DNA of 64,000 bases from Paenibacillus daejeonensis DSM 15491 (GTDB lineage Bacteria; Bacillota; Bacilli; Paenibacillales; Paenibacillaceae), in assembly GCF_000378385.1 (NCBI RefSeq), contig NZ_KB899660.1, positions 372,001 to 436,000 of the forward strand. Reading direction: 5' to 3'. Under the pieces are notes generated by a model that had not been told where the DNA came from, ran no database searches, and saw only the letters and a program-made list of their open reading frames with translations. Shown piece by piece: positions 26,184-34,628 of the stretch. Position 1 is the stretch's first letter, and each line of letters begins with the position of its first letter. Position numbers and translations under genes: made by a program.

Positions 26184-28478
26184 CTAATTCAATCCCTCGA
26201 CAGCTCTCATCGTGCGAAGTACCCCGTAAATTCCATTCATCCGATCATCCGGCTCGAATTTAAATTCTACCGCCTGCTGACCCTGCGCAAGCTCATTCGG
26301 AATGAGGTAGCGTCTTGTAACAAATTCACGCTTGTATCCCGGCTCTGTGGTCTCACTTGCGAACAGCTCACCATTGGCATAGATGGTCAAGGTCCTTCCG
26401 TGATGACCGGCGAAATAGGTCACCTGCAAATAATTCTGCTCACCTGGCTCTACCTTCATTTTGTAAGAAAACCAGCCACCTGGGTGGACAACCCGGCCGT
26501 TCCATCCTTCCCATGCGCCTGCCACCGTCGATTCTCCGGCAACTTCATGCTGTAGTTCATACTGGTCGTTGCCTACCTGAATGCTGTCTATGGTCGCTTC
26601 CCGGACCAAGGTTTCCATGCGCGTCTGCTCCAGGTGTCGCTTCAATTCCTCCGATTCGGCGTCGACAATGCTCCAATAAATTCCGTACCGTTCCTGGTGC
26701 TGCTCATAGTGCGGGGTGAAGACCAGCCGCTCATCCTCATCCGTCCCGACAAGTCGGAACGCCAGCCGGCCCTCCTCCTGTACCACATGCTGATCCAGGT
26801 TAGCCAGCCATTCCGAAGGGCTCATATGAGTAGGGATAATAAAATCCTTCACCAGCATCTTGCGGGTCGGCACTTGAACGATGACGCCCACCTGTGCCTT
26901 CTCCATGTCCTCCCTGCCGAGAGCAGCGCTCAGCACAACTGGCCCATACTGGAAGCCAACTACATTTGGATTGTCAGGCAGCGGAGACGCCATGATCTTC
27001 ATGGGCAACGAAAGCTTCAGCTGATCTCCATGTCGCCACGTCCGCTCGATAACCACGTACGCATGCTGCAGGTTACCGGTCACCTTTTCACCATTGATTG
27101 ACACCTCTGCTTCCCCACTCACCCAATATGGAATCGGCAAATGAAGCTCCAACTCCCGCGATCCTCCATCAGCAATGTCAATGGACACCTTAACTTCACC
27201 AACAGAGGGAAGTCCCGACTGGACCGTCAGCTTCACCCCTTGCTCCTGCCAATCCAGCAGAGAGCTAGTGTACTGAGCAAAATACAGGCGGTTCTCCGAA
27301 TGAAAATAAACGCTGTCATTTAGTTTCGTAAAGCTCTCCATGCCCGTTCCCGTACAGCACCAGAAGTGGTTAAATGGCGAACCGTAAATTTTAAAGTACC
27401 CCGTGGCCATTGGCTGAAAATACATCGTCATGCCTGTCTCGGGATTCTGGGAAGATAAGATGGCGTTCACATACGTTCTCTCATAAAAGTCCGCGTATTT
27501 GCGGTCGCCTGTCAGTTTGAACAGCTCGCGGGTGAGCTTCAGCATATTGTAGCTGTTGCAGGTTTCACAGGTTACGTCACTGCGTTTGGCATCCAACAGG
27601 TCTGGCTCACCGAAGTGCTCCCCTTCGCTGTTCCCGCCTGTCATATAGCTGTGGTGACCGACGACCATGTCCCAGAATTGAATGGCGGCTTCCAGATAAA
27701 AGCGTTCGCTTTCTCCAACAGTCAGATAACGGTTCAACGCGCCAATAAACTTGGGAATCGTCGTATTCGCATGCTTGCCGCGCAGGATATCCTTGCCGCT
27801 CTGAATGGCCTCGAATAACGGAAGCTCATCAAACCGGTGAGCCGCTTCCAGATGCTTGCTCTCACCTGTTACTTTGTATAATTCGTAGAGGCAATCATTC
27901 ATGCCCCCATACTCCACAGCCAATACCGTCGCCTGCAGCTCATCCGACCACCTGGAGGTCCGGGATGCAACCCAATCGCCCAACCGCTTAACCGTTTCCA
28001 AAGCCTCGGCAGAATCCGTAGCCCGGTAGACATCGATCAGCCCAGCAATAATTTTGTGCATCGTGTACCAAGGCACCCATGCCGGTTTGCGATTCTCTAC
28101 ATTATCGATCAGCGTCTCAGGGAATGCAGATAAGTATCCGCTTTCGAATTGACTTATCGACAGCTCCGAGATGATATAGTTTAGCCGCTTCAAGAGTTCT
28201 TCATCTTGCGTCTGTTCATAGGCCTGAGCACAGGCACTCAAATAATGCCCCATCGTATGTCCGCGGATTTCCGTGGTCTCCCAGCCCGGGTACTTGTCTG
28301 CCTTTGGCTCGAGTCCTCTAGTTTCCCGAAACCCGGCCAGCAAACGATCCGGCTCGTATTGCTTCAGATAGGCCAATTCCTTGGCGAAGGCATTGGTATG
28401 GTAATCCCCCAACAGCCGAACCCGATTCAAACCAAAATCTTCAAGACTAGTACTTCTGAGCTTCAAACTACCTCCCAT
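26184..28478 (-). CDS. GH127-family glycoside hydrolase (beta-L-arabinofuranosidase-like, DUF1680)
   Basis: This 764-residue cytoplasmic enzyme has no signal peptide. An (alpha/alpha)6 barrel fills the first 400 residues. CETCNSYNML (C304, E305, C307) and FWCCTGTGMES (C374, C375) correspond to the zinc-thiolate site of GH127 in which a cysteine is the nucleophile. Beta-sandwich domains follow, ending with a jelly-roll-like region (YFAGHHGRTLTIYANG). GH127 enzymes remove beta-L-arabinofuranose from plant glycans; related GH146 enzymes share the motif, so the family border is not certain. It is divergent from an AraC-type regulator at 28726. Confidence 0.88.
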   Translation of the reverse strand: MGGSLKLRSTSLEDFGLNRVRLLGDYHTNAFAKELAYLKQYEPDRLLAGFRETRGLEPKADKYPGWETTEIRGHTMGHYLSACAQAYEQTQDEELLKRLNYIISELSISQFESGYLSAFPETLIDNVENRKPAWVPWYTMHKIIAGLIDVYRATDSAEALETVKRLGDWVASRTSRWSDELQATVLAVEYGGMNDCLYELYKVTGESKHLEAAHRFDELPLFEAIQSGKDILRGKHANTTIPKFIGALNRYLTVGESERFYLEAAIQFWDMVVGHHSYMTGGNSEGEHFGEPDLLDAKRSDVTCETCNSYNMLKLTRELFKLTGDRKYADFYERTYVNAILSSQNPETGMTMYFQPMATGYFKIYGSPFNHFWCCTGTGMESFTKLNDSVYFHSENRLYFAQYTSSLLDWQEQGVKLTVQSGLPSVGEVKVSIDIADGGSRELELHLPIPYWVSGEAEVSINGEKVTGNLQHAYVVIERTWRHGDQLKLSLPMKIMASPLPDNPNVVGFQYGPVVLSAALGREDMEKAQVGVIVQVPTRKMLVKDFIIPTHMSPSEWLANLDQHVVQEEGRLAFRLVGTDEDERLVFTPHYEQHQERYGIYWSIVDAESEELKRHLEQTRMETLVREATIDSIQVGNDQYELQHEVAGESTVAGAWEGWNGRVVHPGGWFSYKMKVEPGEQNYLQVTYFAGHHGRTLTIYANGELFASETTEPGYKREFVTRRYLIPNELAQGQQAVEFKFEPDDRMNGIYGVLRTMRAVEGLN

Positions 28479-28643
28479 GATTACCCATCCTCTCTTCCGT
28501 CTCTTGCGTAAGATGTTTTCTATTAACAGGTTACCTCCCCCGGGTTAAAGGGTAAATGGCGAAAGGTTCGTATTGGTGTATATTTCACACTTTATTCGGC
28601 GAGAACCTACTTAGCCAGTAACCTTTATAACCAGCATATTTTG

Positions 28644-28671
28644 TTGACATAGCAATAATAAGTGCTACGAT
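28644..28671 (+). promoter_or_regulatory. Sigma-A promoter of the AraC-type regulator gene
   Basis: TTGACA (28644-28649) and TACGAT (28666-28671) are separated by 16 bp, 55 bp upstream of the ATG. Confidence 0.6.
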
Positions 28672-28725
28672 GTACTCATTGGAGTTACGGTGTCAAAATG
28701 ACTTTTTTCATGAGGTGACTCAACG

Positions 28726-29580
28726 ATGAATGTATTCGAAATCAACGTCGATAGACCCGTACACTTAACCATAACTGGCAAATTCGTCAGCCCCTCTTCG
28801 ACCTGGATGCATATGACCCGCATCTTGACGGATTTTGAGTTATTCATCCCCACGGAAGGGACGCTGTATATTGCGGATGAACATGCTAAATATGAGGTTC
28901 CTGAAGGCGATTACTTGATCATGCCTCCGCGCACTCGGCAATTTGGTTATCAGCCAGCCGACTGCAGCTTCTATTGGCTGCACTTTCTGGAATCCGCTCA
29001 TTCTGCACCTGAACAGCCAACAACCACTATGCCCGAGGCCACACCTCCTGCCACTCTTCAGCTCCATCCTTACGGCAAATTGCAGAATAAAGAAAAGCTG
29101 ATCATCATGATGAAACAATTACAAGACTCTGTTCGCACCTATGGTGATTTCACGCTGAACAACTATCTGGCTACGAGTATTCTGTGTGAGCTTCATCATC
29201 AAGTTGCTAGGAGCGAAGACAAGCCGAATCCTCCCTTCAAAAAACGGCAGCTGTACAATGATATAGCCGATTATGTGAGATGGAACCGGTTCGAGCCGTT
29301 ACAGGTCAGTCAAATCGCCGATCATTTCGGGTACAATGCCAAATATATGTCCCGCATGTTTGCAACGGTATTCGGTGTCTCGCTCAAGCGCTTTATCATG
29401 CAGCAAAAAATGGAGGCGGCTACCTTCTTATTAACGGATACCAATATGACCGTTTCCGAAATCTCCATGCACCTCGGTTACCACGATAATCACCATTTCA
29501 TGAAATCCTTTAAGCTGTTAACTGGCGTTACACCTAGCGATTACCGGAATGCTGCTGCAGCCAGGGTACTCAATCATTGA
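28726..29580 (+). CDS. AraC-family transcriptional regulator
   Basis: This 284-residue protein has an N-terminal cupin-like sugar-sensing domain (PTEGTLYIADEHAKYEVPEG and YLIMPPRTRQFGY, about 45-90). Two helix-turn-helices lie in the last 100 residues (LQVSQIADHFGYNAKYMSRM and VSEISMHLGYHDNHHFMKSF). This is the XylS/AraC activator architecture. It is divergent from the GH127 gene and is presumably its arabinose-responsive activator. Confidence 0.93.
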   Translation: MNVFEINVDRPVHLTITGKFVSPSSTWMHMTRILTDFELFIPTEGTLYIADEHAKYEVPEGDYLIMPPRTRQFGYQPADCSFYWLHFLESAHSAPEQPTTTMPEATPPATLQLHPYGKLQNKEKLIIMMKQLQDSVRTYGDFTLNNYLATSILCELHHQVARSEDKPNPPFKKRQLYNDIADYVRWNRFEPLQVSQIADHFGYNAKYMSRMFATVFGVSLKRFIMQQKMEAATFLLTDTNMTVSEISMHLGYHDNHHFMKSFKLLTGVTPSDYRNAAAARVLNH

Positions 29581-29686
29581 GTATTCAAATTCATGATTTA
29601 CCTTTCTCCCCAAATCGATTATTTTAGAGGTGGAGATACGTTTAGCTTGCGTTAGATGACCTGTATCGGAAGAGAGGAACCTCTGA

Positions 29687-29998
29687 ATGAGTCGGAAGAA
29701 AACGGCGTGGCTGCTTGCGGTTACCCACTTGGTACTTTTAGCTTTTGTGTTTGTCTGGCTGATTATGGCCGGCGCTGCGGCGATGGGATTCACCAGCGAA
29801 GCCGTGTTCAAGCAAGCCTTCACCTGGGGACTCCTTGCCTATTTGCTGACTTACCCAGTGGTCCTGCTTCTCGGCATCGTGATGGGCTGGGTCAGCTTTG
29901 CCCGCAACCGCCACCGTGCCGCCTTGCTGTGGCAGCTGTCGCCACTGGTATGGGTGGTCAGTGCGACGGTGCTATTAGTCGTGCTGAACTGGAGCTAA
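29687..29998 (+). CDS. Small hypothetical membrane protein
   Basis: This 103-residue protein has three predicted transmembrane segments (LAVTHLVLLAFVFVWLIMAG, LLAYLLTYPVVLLLGIVMGW and WVVSATVLLVVLNW) and basic loops (MSRKK, RNRHR). GAGAGGAACC precedes the ATG. No family is recognised. The same DNA is open in another frame (29656-30138), but that frame lacks a ribosome binding site and hydrophobic pattern. Confidence 0.7.
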   Translation: MSRKKTAWLLAVTHLVLLAFVFVWLIMAGAAAMGFTSEAVFKQAFTWGLLAYLLTYPVVLLLGIVMGWVSFARNRHRAALLWQLSPLVWVVSATVLLVVLNWS

Positions 29999-30211
29999 GT
30001 GCTTACCCCTACTGGCGCCCTAACTCAGCCCACGAACACGATATTTCATACTCGTGGGCGCTTGTCGAGTTCCAGAGCACGATTGAACTCGAAATATCAT
30101 ATATAATTGGCGCCATCCTCCCTAATTTTGCTCCATGAACATCCCACAAAGACCGCCACGTCGCCTGTTTACCTCCCATCTCTTACGAGACTGCGAATCG
30201 CAAACAAAAAA

Positions 30212-30244
30212 AGCGGGCCCAAGCACCGAAGTGCCCTGCCCGCT
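30212..30244 (-). terminator. Rho-independent terminator of the sigma/anti-sigma operon
   Basis: AGCGGGC/GCCCGCT with inner GCAC/GTGC forms the stem; on the minus strand it is followed by TTTTTTTGTTTG. It lies 47 nt after the anti-sigma stop. Confidence 0.88.
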
Positions 30245-30291
30245 CCACTTATTAACCTCTGAATATCCTACTCCAGCCCGTTCCAGAACGC

Positions 30292-31233
30292 TTAGAACGC
30301 ACCTTCCTCAACTTCGAAGAACACTGGTGCATCGCCGTAACGAACCAATCCTTCCCCGAACAGGACCAGTTGAACCTGAGTGTTGTCTTCGAGCGTCAGA
30401 TAAATGATTTTACGATCCTCGCTACCGTACACGTGCTCTTCCAGCTCTGGGCTAGTGGCGACCGGTTTTGCAGCATAGAGAGCCGAGATGAAGCTGTCTA
30501 GTGTACCGTCAGCAGCCAGCGGCTGCAACTCCATCAGGCCATTATTCCAGCTGGCGAAGGTCTCCCACTCTGCAGAAGCTACGTTACCTTGAAGATTTAA
30601 TTTGCCAATTAAATCGGCACCGCTGCTTACGGTGATGTCGTTAGTTTGGTCGAACAGTTGGGCAAACACTTGACCGTCAATCTCGGTGTAAGACATAATG
30701 CGGAATTCTGAATCATAGCCCTTTACTGCATAAATATCAGCCGCACCTATAGTGGAGGCCAGCTCCGTATACTCACCTGGACCACTCCACTCATCGATAC
30801 CGCCCGTCGTGGTTCCCAGCTTCTCACCGCGAAGCTCAGCTGCATCAGCTGCATCAATACTTGTTGCAGACTGAGTATAGATATTATCTTCGTACACAAC
30901 GAGTCCAATCATACTCATCCCAGCGCTGGAGCTCATATCCGGCAATTCCATCTTCGGAATCACGACCGGATCGAACGAAGCGCCCGGATTCACCTGAGCG
31001 ACCTCGATCGCCGATGAAGATGGTCCGCTCACCTGCTGCCATACACTTGGCGCTGCTAGACCGATACTTGCAGCGATGACGACACTCGCAGCGATGTACA
31101 GAGTTCTGCGCGGGCGTTTCTGCTCCTGTTTTTGCACGTTCAAGGTTTGCTCCATCCGCTGCTTCATTTTGTCGTTTGTTTTCATGTTATCCACCGCTTT
31201 CTTGTAGTTTTTTCTGAATTGGTCTTCTCTCAT
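30292..31233 (-). CDS. Putative membrane anti-sigma factor
   Basis: This 313-residue protein has a cytoplasmic N-terminus of about 43 residues (MREDQFRKNYKKAVDNMKTN), one transmembrane helix (LYIAASVVIAASIGLAAP) and a large extracytoplasmic domain (about 65-313) of beta-rich repeats without a recognised family. It overlaps the ECF sigma gene by 4 bp, the usual arrangement for an anti-sigma factor. The N-terminus lacks a zinc-finger motif, unlike the anti-sigma at 51224. Functional assignment rests on gene order and topology. Confidence 0.75.
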   Translation of the reverse strand: MREDQFRKNYKKAVDNMKTNDKMKQRMEQTLNVQKQEQKRPRRTLYIAASVVIAASIGLAAPSVWQQVSGPSSSAIEVAQVNPGASFDPVVIPKMELPDMSSSAGMSMIGLVVYEDNIYTQSATSIDAADAAELRGEKLGTTTGGIDEWSGPGEYTELASTIGAADIYAVKGYDSEFRIMSYTEIDGQVFAQLFDQTNDITVSSGADLIGKLNLQGNVASAEWETFASWNNGLMELQPLAADGTLDSFISALYAAKPVATSPELEEHVYGSEDRKIIYLTLEDNTQVQLVLFGEGLVRYGDAPVFFEVEEGAF

Positions 31234-31724
31234 TGGGGTTCTGCTCCTTCCAGCTCGAGTTTTAACAGCTGTCTTCCCCGCTTCAATCGCATCTTTACCG
31301 CAGATTCGCTAATCTGCAGAATATCGCTAATCTCCCGAACGGGATAATCTTCGTAATAGTACAGATGGATCACGGCTCTATACTTAACAGGCAGGGACAG
31401 GACAAGCTCGATTAACGCTTGGTCCTCGGCATCTTCCGCGGCTACAGGCTCAAGTGTTTCCAGCTTGACCTCCCGCTTGCGCCAACCTCTGCCTAGCAAG
31501 GTTTTGCAATGATTGGTTATGACCCGGATTAACCATGCTTTCTGGTGCTCAGCATCATTGAACGCAGGCGCTTTTTCCATAAGCTTGATGAAGGTATCCT
31601 GAGTGGCTTCTTCCGCGTCTTCCCGTCTGCCGAGGTGCACCATGGCAATCCGGAACAGCGTGTCTGCGTATGTCTCATAGGTTTTCATCACCTGATCACC
31701 CGGCCGGGGTATGGATCGCTGCAT
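31230..31724 (-). CDS. ECF-type RNA polymerase sigma factor
   Basis: About 164 residues from the ATG at 31724, chosen because AAAGGAGGG lies 10 nt upstream; the frame opens at 31778. Region 2 (YADTLFRIAMVHLGRREDAE and EATQDTFIKLMEKA) and region 4 (LPVKYRAVIHLYYYEDYPVR and EISDILQISESAVKMRLKRG) are clear. It directs transcription of an extracytoplasmic stress regulon and is probably held by the membrane protein encoded downstream. A likely autoregulated ECF promoter lies at 31763-31788. Confidence 0.93.
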   Translation of the reverse strand: MQRSIPRPGDQVMKTYETYADTLFRIAMVHLGRREDAEEATQDTFIKLMEKAPAFNDAEHQKAWLIRVITNHCKTLLGRGWRKREVKLETLEPVAAEDAEDQALIELVLSLPVKYRAVIHLYYYEDYPVREISDILQISESAVKMRLKRGRQLLKLELEGAEPQ

Positions 31725-31762
31725 GGTGGTCTGCCCTCCTTTATACCTTTTACACTCATAAG

Positions 31763-31788
31763 GACGGCATTTGGTCACATTTTGTTCT
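31763..31788 (-). promoter_or_regulatory. Candidate ECF promoter of the sigma gene
   Basis: On the minus strand AGAACA (31788-31783), a 16-nt spacer and CGTC (31766-31763) resemble the AAC...CGTC ECF pattern. It lies about 40 nt upstream of the start. Confidence 0.5.
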
Positions 31789-31838
31789 GGGATTAACGGA
31801 AAAACTTCGGTATAGTGAGAGTCAGGAGGGATGCCATC

Positions 31839-33002
31839 ATGCGAAAATGGCTTCGACGACTGCTGATTGGCACAGCCGGACTCTGTGTACTAATCGGTTT
31901 GAGTGCACTAGGGATCTACTTGTTTATCGTGGAGAAACCAGCGGACAACGTGCCGCTTACGGTCATAGAGCCTTATCAGTGGAACAAAATCAATTTGAAC
32001 ATCGGGACCGTATCCAGTGACGGTTCGCCTTATTATGTATGGGCCCGCAAGGGAGAACAGCCGAATTGGATTGTATTCTTCTCGGGCGGCGGTATGGCCT
32101 GGGATGCTGCAAGTGCAGCAGAGCCGATACGAATTACCAATATGCTAATTGGAAGCGAGCCGGGCAATTATTTTGCCAATATTCCATTCTATATGCTAAC
32201 GATGCTGGATGGGTTGTTGGCGCATGACCGGGAGGATAATCCGTTTCGCGATTGGAATGTGGTCTACATCCCCTATTCTACAGGAGATCTGCATATTGGC
32301 GATCGGGTAGCATTGTACGAGGGAACCGATGGAAAGACCTTCACGATGCGGTATAACGGGAGGCATAATGTGCAGGCCGCACTGGCCTGGCTCTATGAGC
32401 ATGCGGAAGCTCCAGAGAAACTACTCGTTGCAGGAGAGAGCGCTGGCGCATTCGGAGCGGCATTCTGGGCAGAAGAGATCGCGAGTCATTACCGAGATTC
32501 AGCTGTATATCAATATTCAGACAGCGCCTTCCTCTATTCCGAGCGCTGGCCACAGATTATTAAGGAAGAGTGGCAGGCGATGACCGAGGAACGGATCGGC
32601 TTCCAGCCGGAAGCCGACCTGATCGGTTCCATCACCCGCCATAATGGAAGGGTCTCGGGAGGCGAGGCGGTTGTGCTGCAATCCTATTCGCTCTACGATG
32701 AAGTGCTGATTCGATACCAGCGCAAGCTGGGCGGCGACGAATCGCTGACACCCGAAGCCTGGTCCGCTCAATTGCGTGAATCGATAGCTGCGATGGACAC
32801 CGCTTTACCTAACTACTCCTATTACCTGACAGATCAGGACCGGGACCCGGAATCCGGCATGACGCCGCATACGTATGCAACCCGTAGTGTATTGTATGAG
32901 ACCGAACAGGACGGCATCCCGTTGCTGAAATGGCTGGACGATGTGATTAATGGAAACCAGCATTACTCTGTAGGAGAGTCCTTCCTGGACGGATATCGCT
33001 AG
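31839..33002 (+). CDS. Pectinacetylesterase-family hydrolase
   Basis: About 387 residues from the ATG at 31839, chosen because AGGAGGG lies 8 nt upstream; the frame opens at 31815. An N-terminal signal anchor (LLIGTAGLCVLIGLSALGIY) places it outside the membrane. The family pattern of Notum/pectinacetylesterases is clear: NWIVFFSGGGMAWD, VYIPYSTGDLHIGD and the nucleophile serine S201 in VAGESAGAFG. It probably removes acetyl groups from pectin so that lyases can act. It ends with a 4-bp overlap on the convergent cupin gene. Confidence 0.85.
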   Translation: MRKWLRRLLIGTAGLCVLIGLSALGIYLFIVEKPADNVPLTVIEPYQWNKINLNIGTVSSDGSPYYVWARKGEQPNWIVFFSGGGMAWDAASAAEPIRITNMLIGSEPGNYFANIPFYMLTMLDGLLAHDREDNPFRDWNVVYIPYSTGDLHIGDRVALYEGTDGKTFTMRYNGRHNVQAALAWLYEHAEAPEKLLVAGESAGAFGAAFWAEEIASHYRDSAVYQYSDSAFLYSERWPQIIKEEWQAMTEERIGFQPEADLIGSITRHNGRVSGGEAVVLQSYSLYDEVLIRYQRKLGGDESLTPEAWSAQLRESIAAMDTALPNYSYYLTDQDRDPESGMTPHTYATRSVLYETEQDGIPLLKWLDDVINGNQHYSVGESFLDGYR

Positions 33003-33544
33003 ATTTTGTACCCCAGCGCCCGCGCCAGCTTCGCCAGGCCGCCCAGCACGATGCGCTGCAGTAGCTTGGGCGGACCTGCCAGATAGCCATCAATGCACGA
33101 CCAGGCCACACCCAGCCACAGCGGGTTGCGCGGAATGCCGCCAGGCGACATTTTCCCTTCGCTCTCCAGCTTGTGCACTACCTGAAACATCTGCCAATGC
33201 CGGCCAGGCGGCCGGATCTCATGAATAGCCGTCAGTCCCTTTTCACTGGTGTTCCAGAATTGATGGACCTGCCTTGGCAGCACGGTAATCCGTTCGCCTG
33301 CATGGAGAATATGCTCCTTGCCATCCACCAGGAACCGCATGCTGCCTTCGACCACCGTGAACGATTCTGTCAACTCAGGATGCCAATGCGGTCCGTTCAG
33401 CGGTCCTTGCCGTGGCACCTGATGCTCGACCGTTACATAATCGCCTTGGTGATCCGTTCCATGGTCGACGAACGTCACGATTTGTCCGCTCGGATGAACG
33501 AGCCGCGTACCCTTCTGCATTTCATTTAACGAATTGGTTGTCAT
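32999..33544 (-). CDS. Cupin-domain protein
   Basis: This 181-residue protein has a central cupin barrel with both cupin motifs (GPHWHPELTESFTVVEGSM and PRQVHQFWN), giving His and Glu residues that can bind a metal. The C-terminal tail (PKLLQRIVLGGLAKLARALG) is amphipathic. Substrate and activity are unknown. It is divergent from the SigJ-like sigma gene at 33679; genes next to ECF41 sigma factors are often their only targets, so control by that sigma factor is plausible. Confidence 0.85.
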   Translation of the reverse strand: MTTNSLNEMQKGTRLVHPSGQIVTFVDHGTDHQGDYVTVEHQVPRQGPLNGPHWHPELTESFTVVEGSMRFLVDGKEHILHAGERITVLPRQVHQFWNTSEKGLTAIHEIRPPGRHWQMFQVVHKLESEGKMSPGGIPRNPLWLGVAWSCIDGYLAGPPKLLQRIVLGGLAKLARALGYKI

Positions 33545-33613
33545 AGAATTCCCGCTCCTTGCCGTATCTTGGTTGCAGTCTTGCCCTGCTTGGAGAAGCC
33601 TGCTTACCCTATA

Positions 33614-33641
33614 GTGTCAAGTGCCAGCGATTTTGTGACAC
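33614..33641. promoter_or_regulatory. Inverted GTGTCA...TGACAC pair between cupin and sigJ-like genes
   Basis: GTGTCA (33614-33619) and TGACAC (33636-33641) are perfect inverted copies 16 bp apart. TGTCACA read towards the cupin gene resembles the -35 element reported for ECF41 promoters. A matching -10 CGTC is not evident, so this is a candidate only. Confidence 0.45.
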
Positions 33642-33678
33642 CAAGCCCCAAAAAAACGATCACTCATAGGAGGCTCAC

Positions 33679-34542
33679 ATGGATTTAGCTGCTCTCTACC
33701 CTTCGCTGCGGCCCCTACTGTTCGCGCTGGCTTACCGGATGCTTGGTTCCATGGCCGAGGCCGAAGACATCGTGCAGGAGACCTTCCTTGATCTGAGCCG
33801 GCATGAAGCACCGGAAACCATCGACAATCCGAAGGGATATGCCTGCAAAATCGCCAGCAACAAATGCGGCGCCCGTCTGCAACGCCTCATTCGTGAACGT
33901 GAGGCCTATATCGGCCCATGGCTTCCTGAGCCACTGGTCGAATATGGCACGGACCCTTCCAGTGATTACATGCATCGGGAATCACTTGCCACGGCCTACC
34001 TGCTCTTGCTGCAGCAGTTATCCGAAACCGAGCGATTGGTGTTCGTGCTCAAGGAGGTACTCCAGTTCAGCTATCGAGAGATTGCATATATTACAGAGAA
34101 ATCCGAAGCGAATTGTCGTCAGATTGGTCATCGGGCCCGTCTTGCCATGCAGCAGCATACCGGGGAAGCCCCCATGGCTTCCGAACAGATGGGTCCGCTT
34201 ATTGAGCAATTTGTCCAGGCTCTGCAAACCGGAGATATCCAGCAGCTCCTCCGTGTCCTTGATGACAAGGTCGTGCTCACAGGTGACAGCGGCGGTCAAG
34301 TGCCAGGGTCCCGCGTGCCGGTCGCATCTGCCGAGCGTGTCGCTGCCTTTCTGATGAAGACCAATACGCTCGTACCAGCGGATGCCAAGACCTCGTTTGT
34401 TCCAGTTAATGGATTGCCGGGAGTTGTCCTCAGCAGTGGTGGACGGGTCATGTACGTCTTTTCATTCCATGCCGTCCATGGCCGAATCGCTGGGATCTAT
34501 GCTGTGGCCAATCCGGATAAGCTGTCCAGGCTGCAGGCTTAG
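33679..34542 (+). CDS. SigJ-like ECF41 sigma factor with SnoaL-like C-terminal domain
   Basis: This 287-residue sigma factor has region 2 (MLGSMAEAEDIVQETFLDLS), the family-typical WLPEPL motif between regions 2 and 4, region 4 (LSETERLVFVLKEVLQFSYR), and a C-terminal SnoaL-like domain (about 165-280). ECF41 family motifs are present in variant form: SSGGRVMYVF in place of DGGGK and a canonical NPDKL near the end. In this family the C-terminal domain regulates the sigma factor, so no separate anti-sigma is needed. Confidence 0.92.
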   Translation: MDLAALYPSLRPLLFALAYRMLGSMAEAEDIVQETFLDLSRHEAPETIDNPKGYACKIASNKCGARLQRLIREREAYIGPWLPEPLVEYGTDPSSDYMHRESLATAYLLLLQQLSETERLVFVLKEVLQFSYREIAYITEKSEANCRQIGHRARLAMQQHTGEAPMASEQMGPLIEQFVQALQTGDIQQLLRVLDDKVVLTGDSGGQVPGSRVPVASAERVAAFLMKTNTLVPADAKTSFVPVNGLPGVVLSSGGRVMYVFSFHAVHGRIAGIYAVANPDKLSRLQA

Positions 34543-34555
34543 GAACCTGTGTTCA

Positions 34556-34608
34556 CACACACGAACAACCTTCCTCCCGTATCGCCGAGTGAAGGTTGTT
34601 CGTGTGTG
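34556..34608. terminator. Bidirectional terminator between the sigJ-like and GHL6-like genes
   Basis: An 18-bp perfect stem, CACACACGAACAACCTTC and its complement, flanks a 17-nt loop between two convergent genes. Flanking T-tracts are weak, so the long stem probably does most of the work. Confidence 0.8.
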
Positions 34609-34628
34609 CTATATGTGTTGAAATCAAC

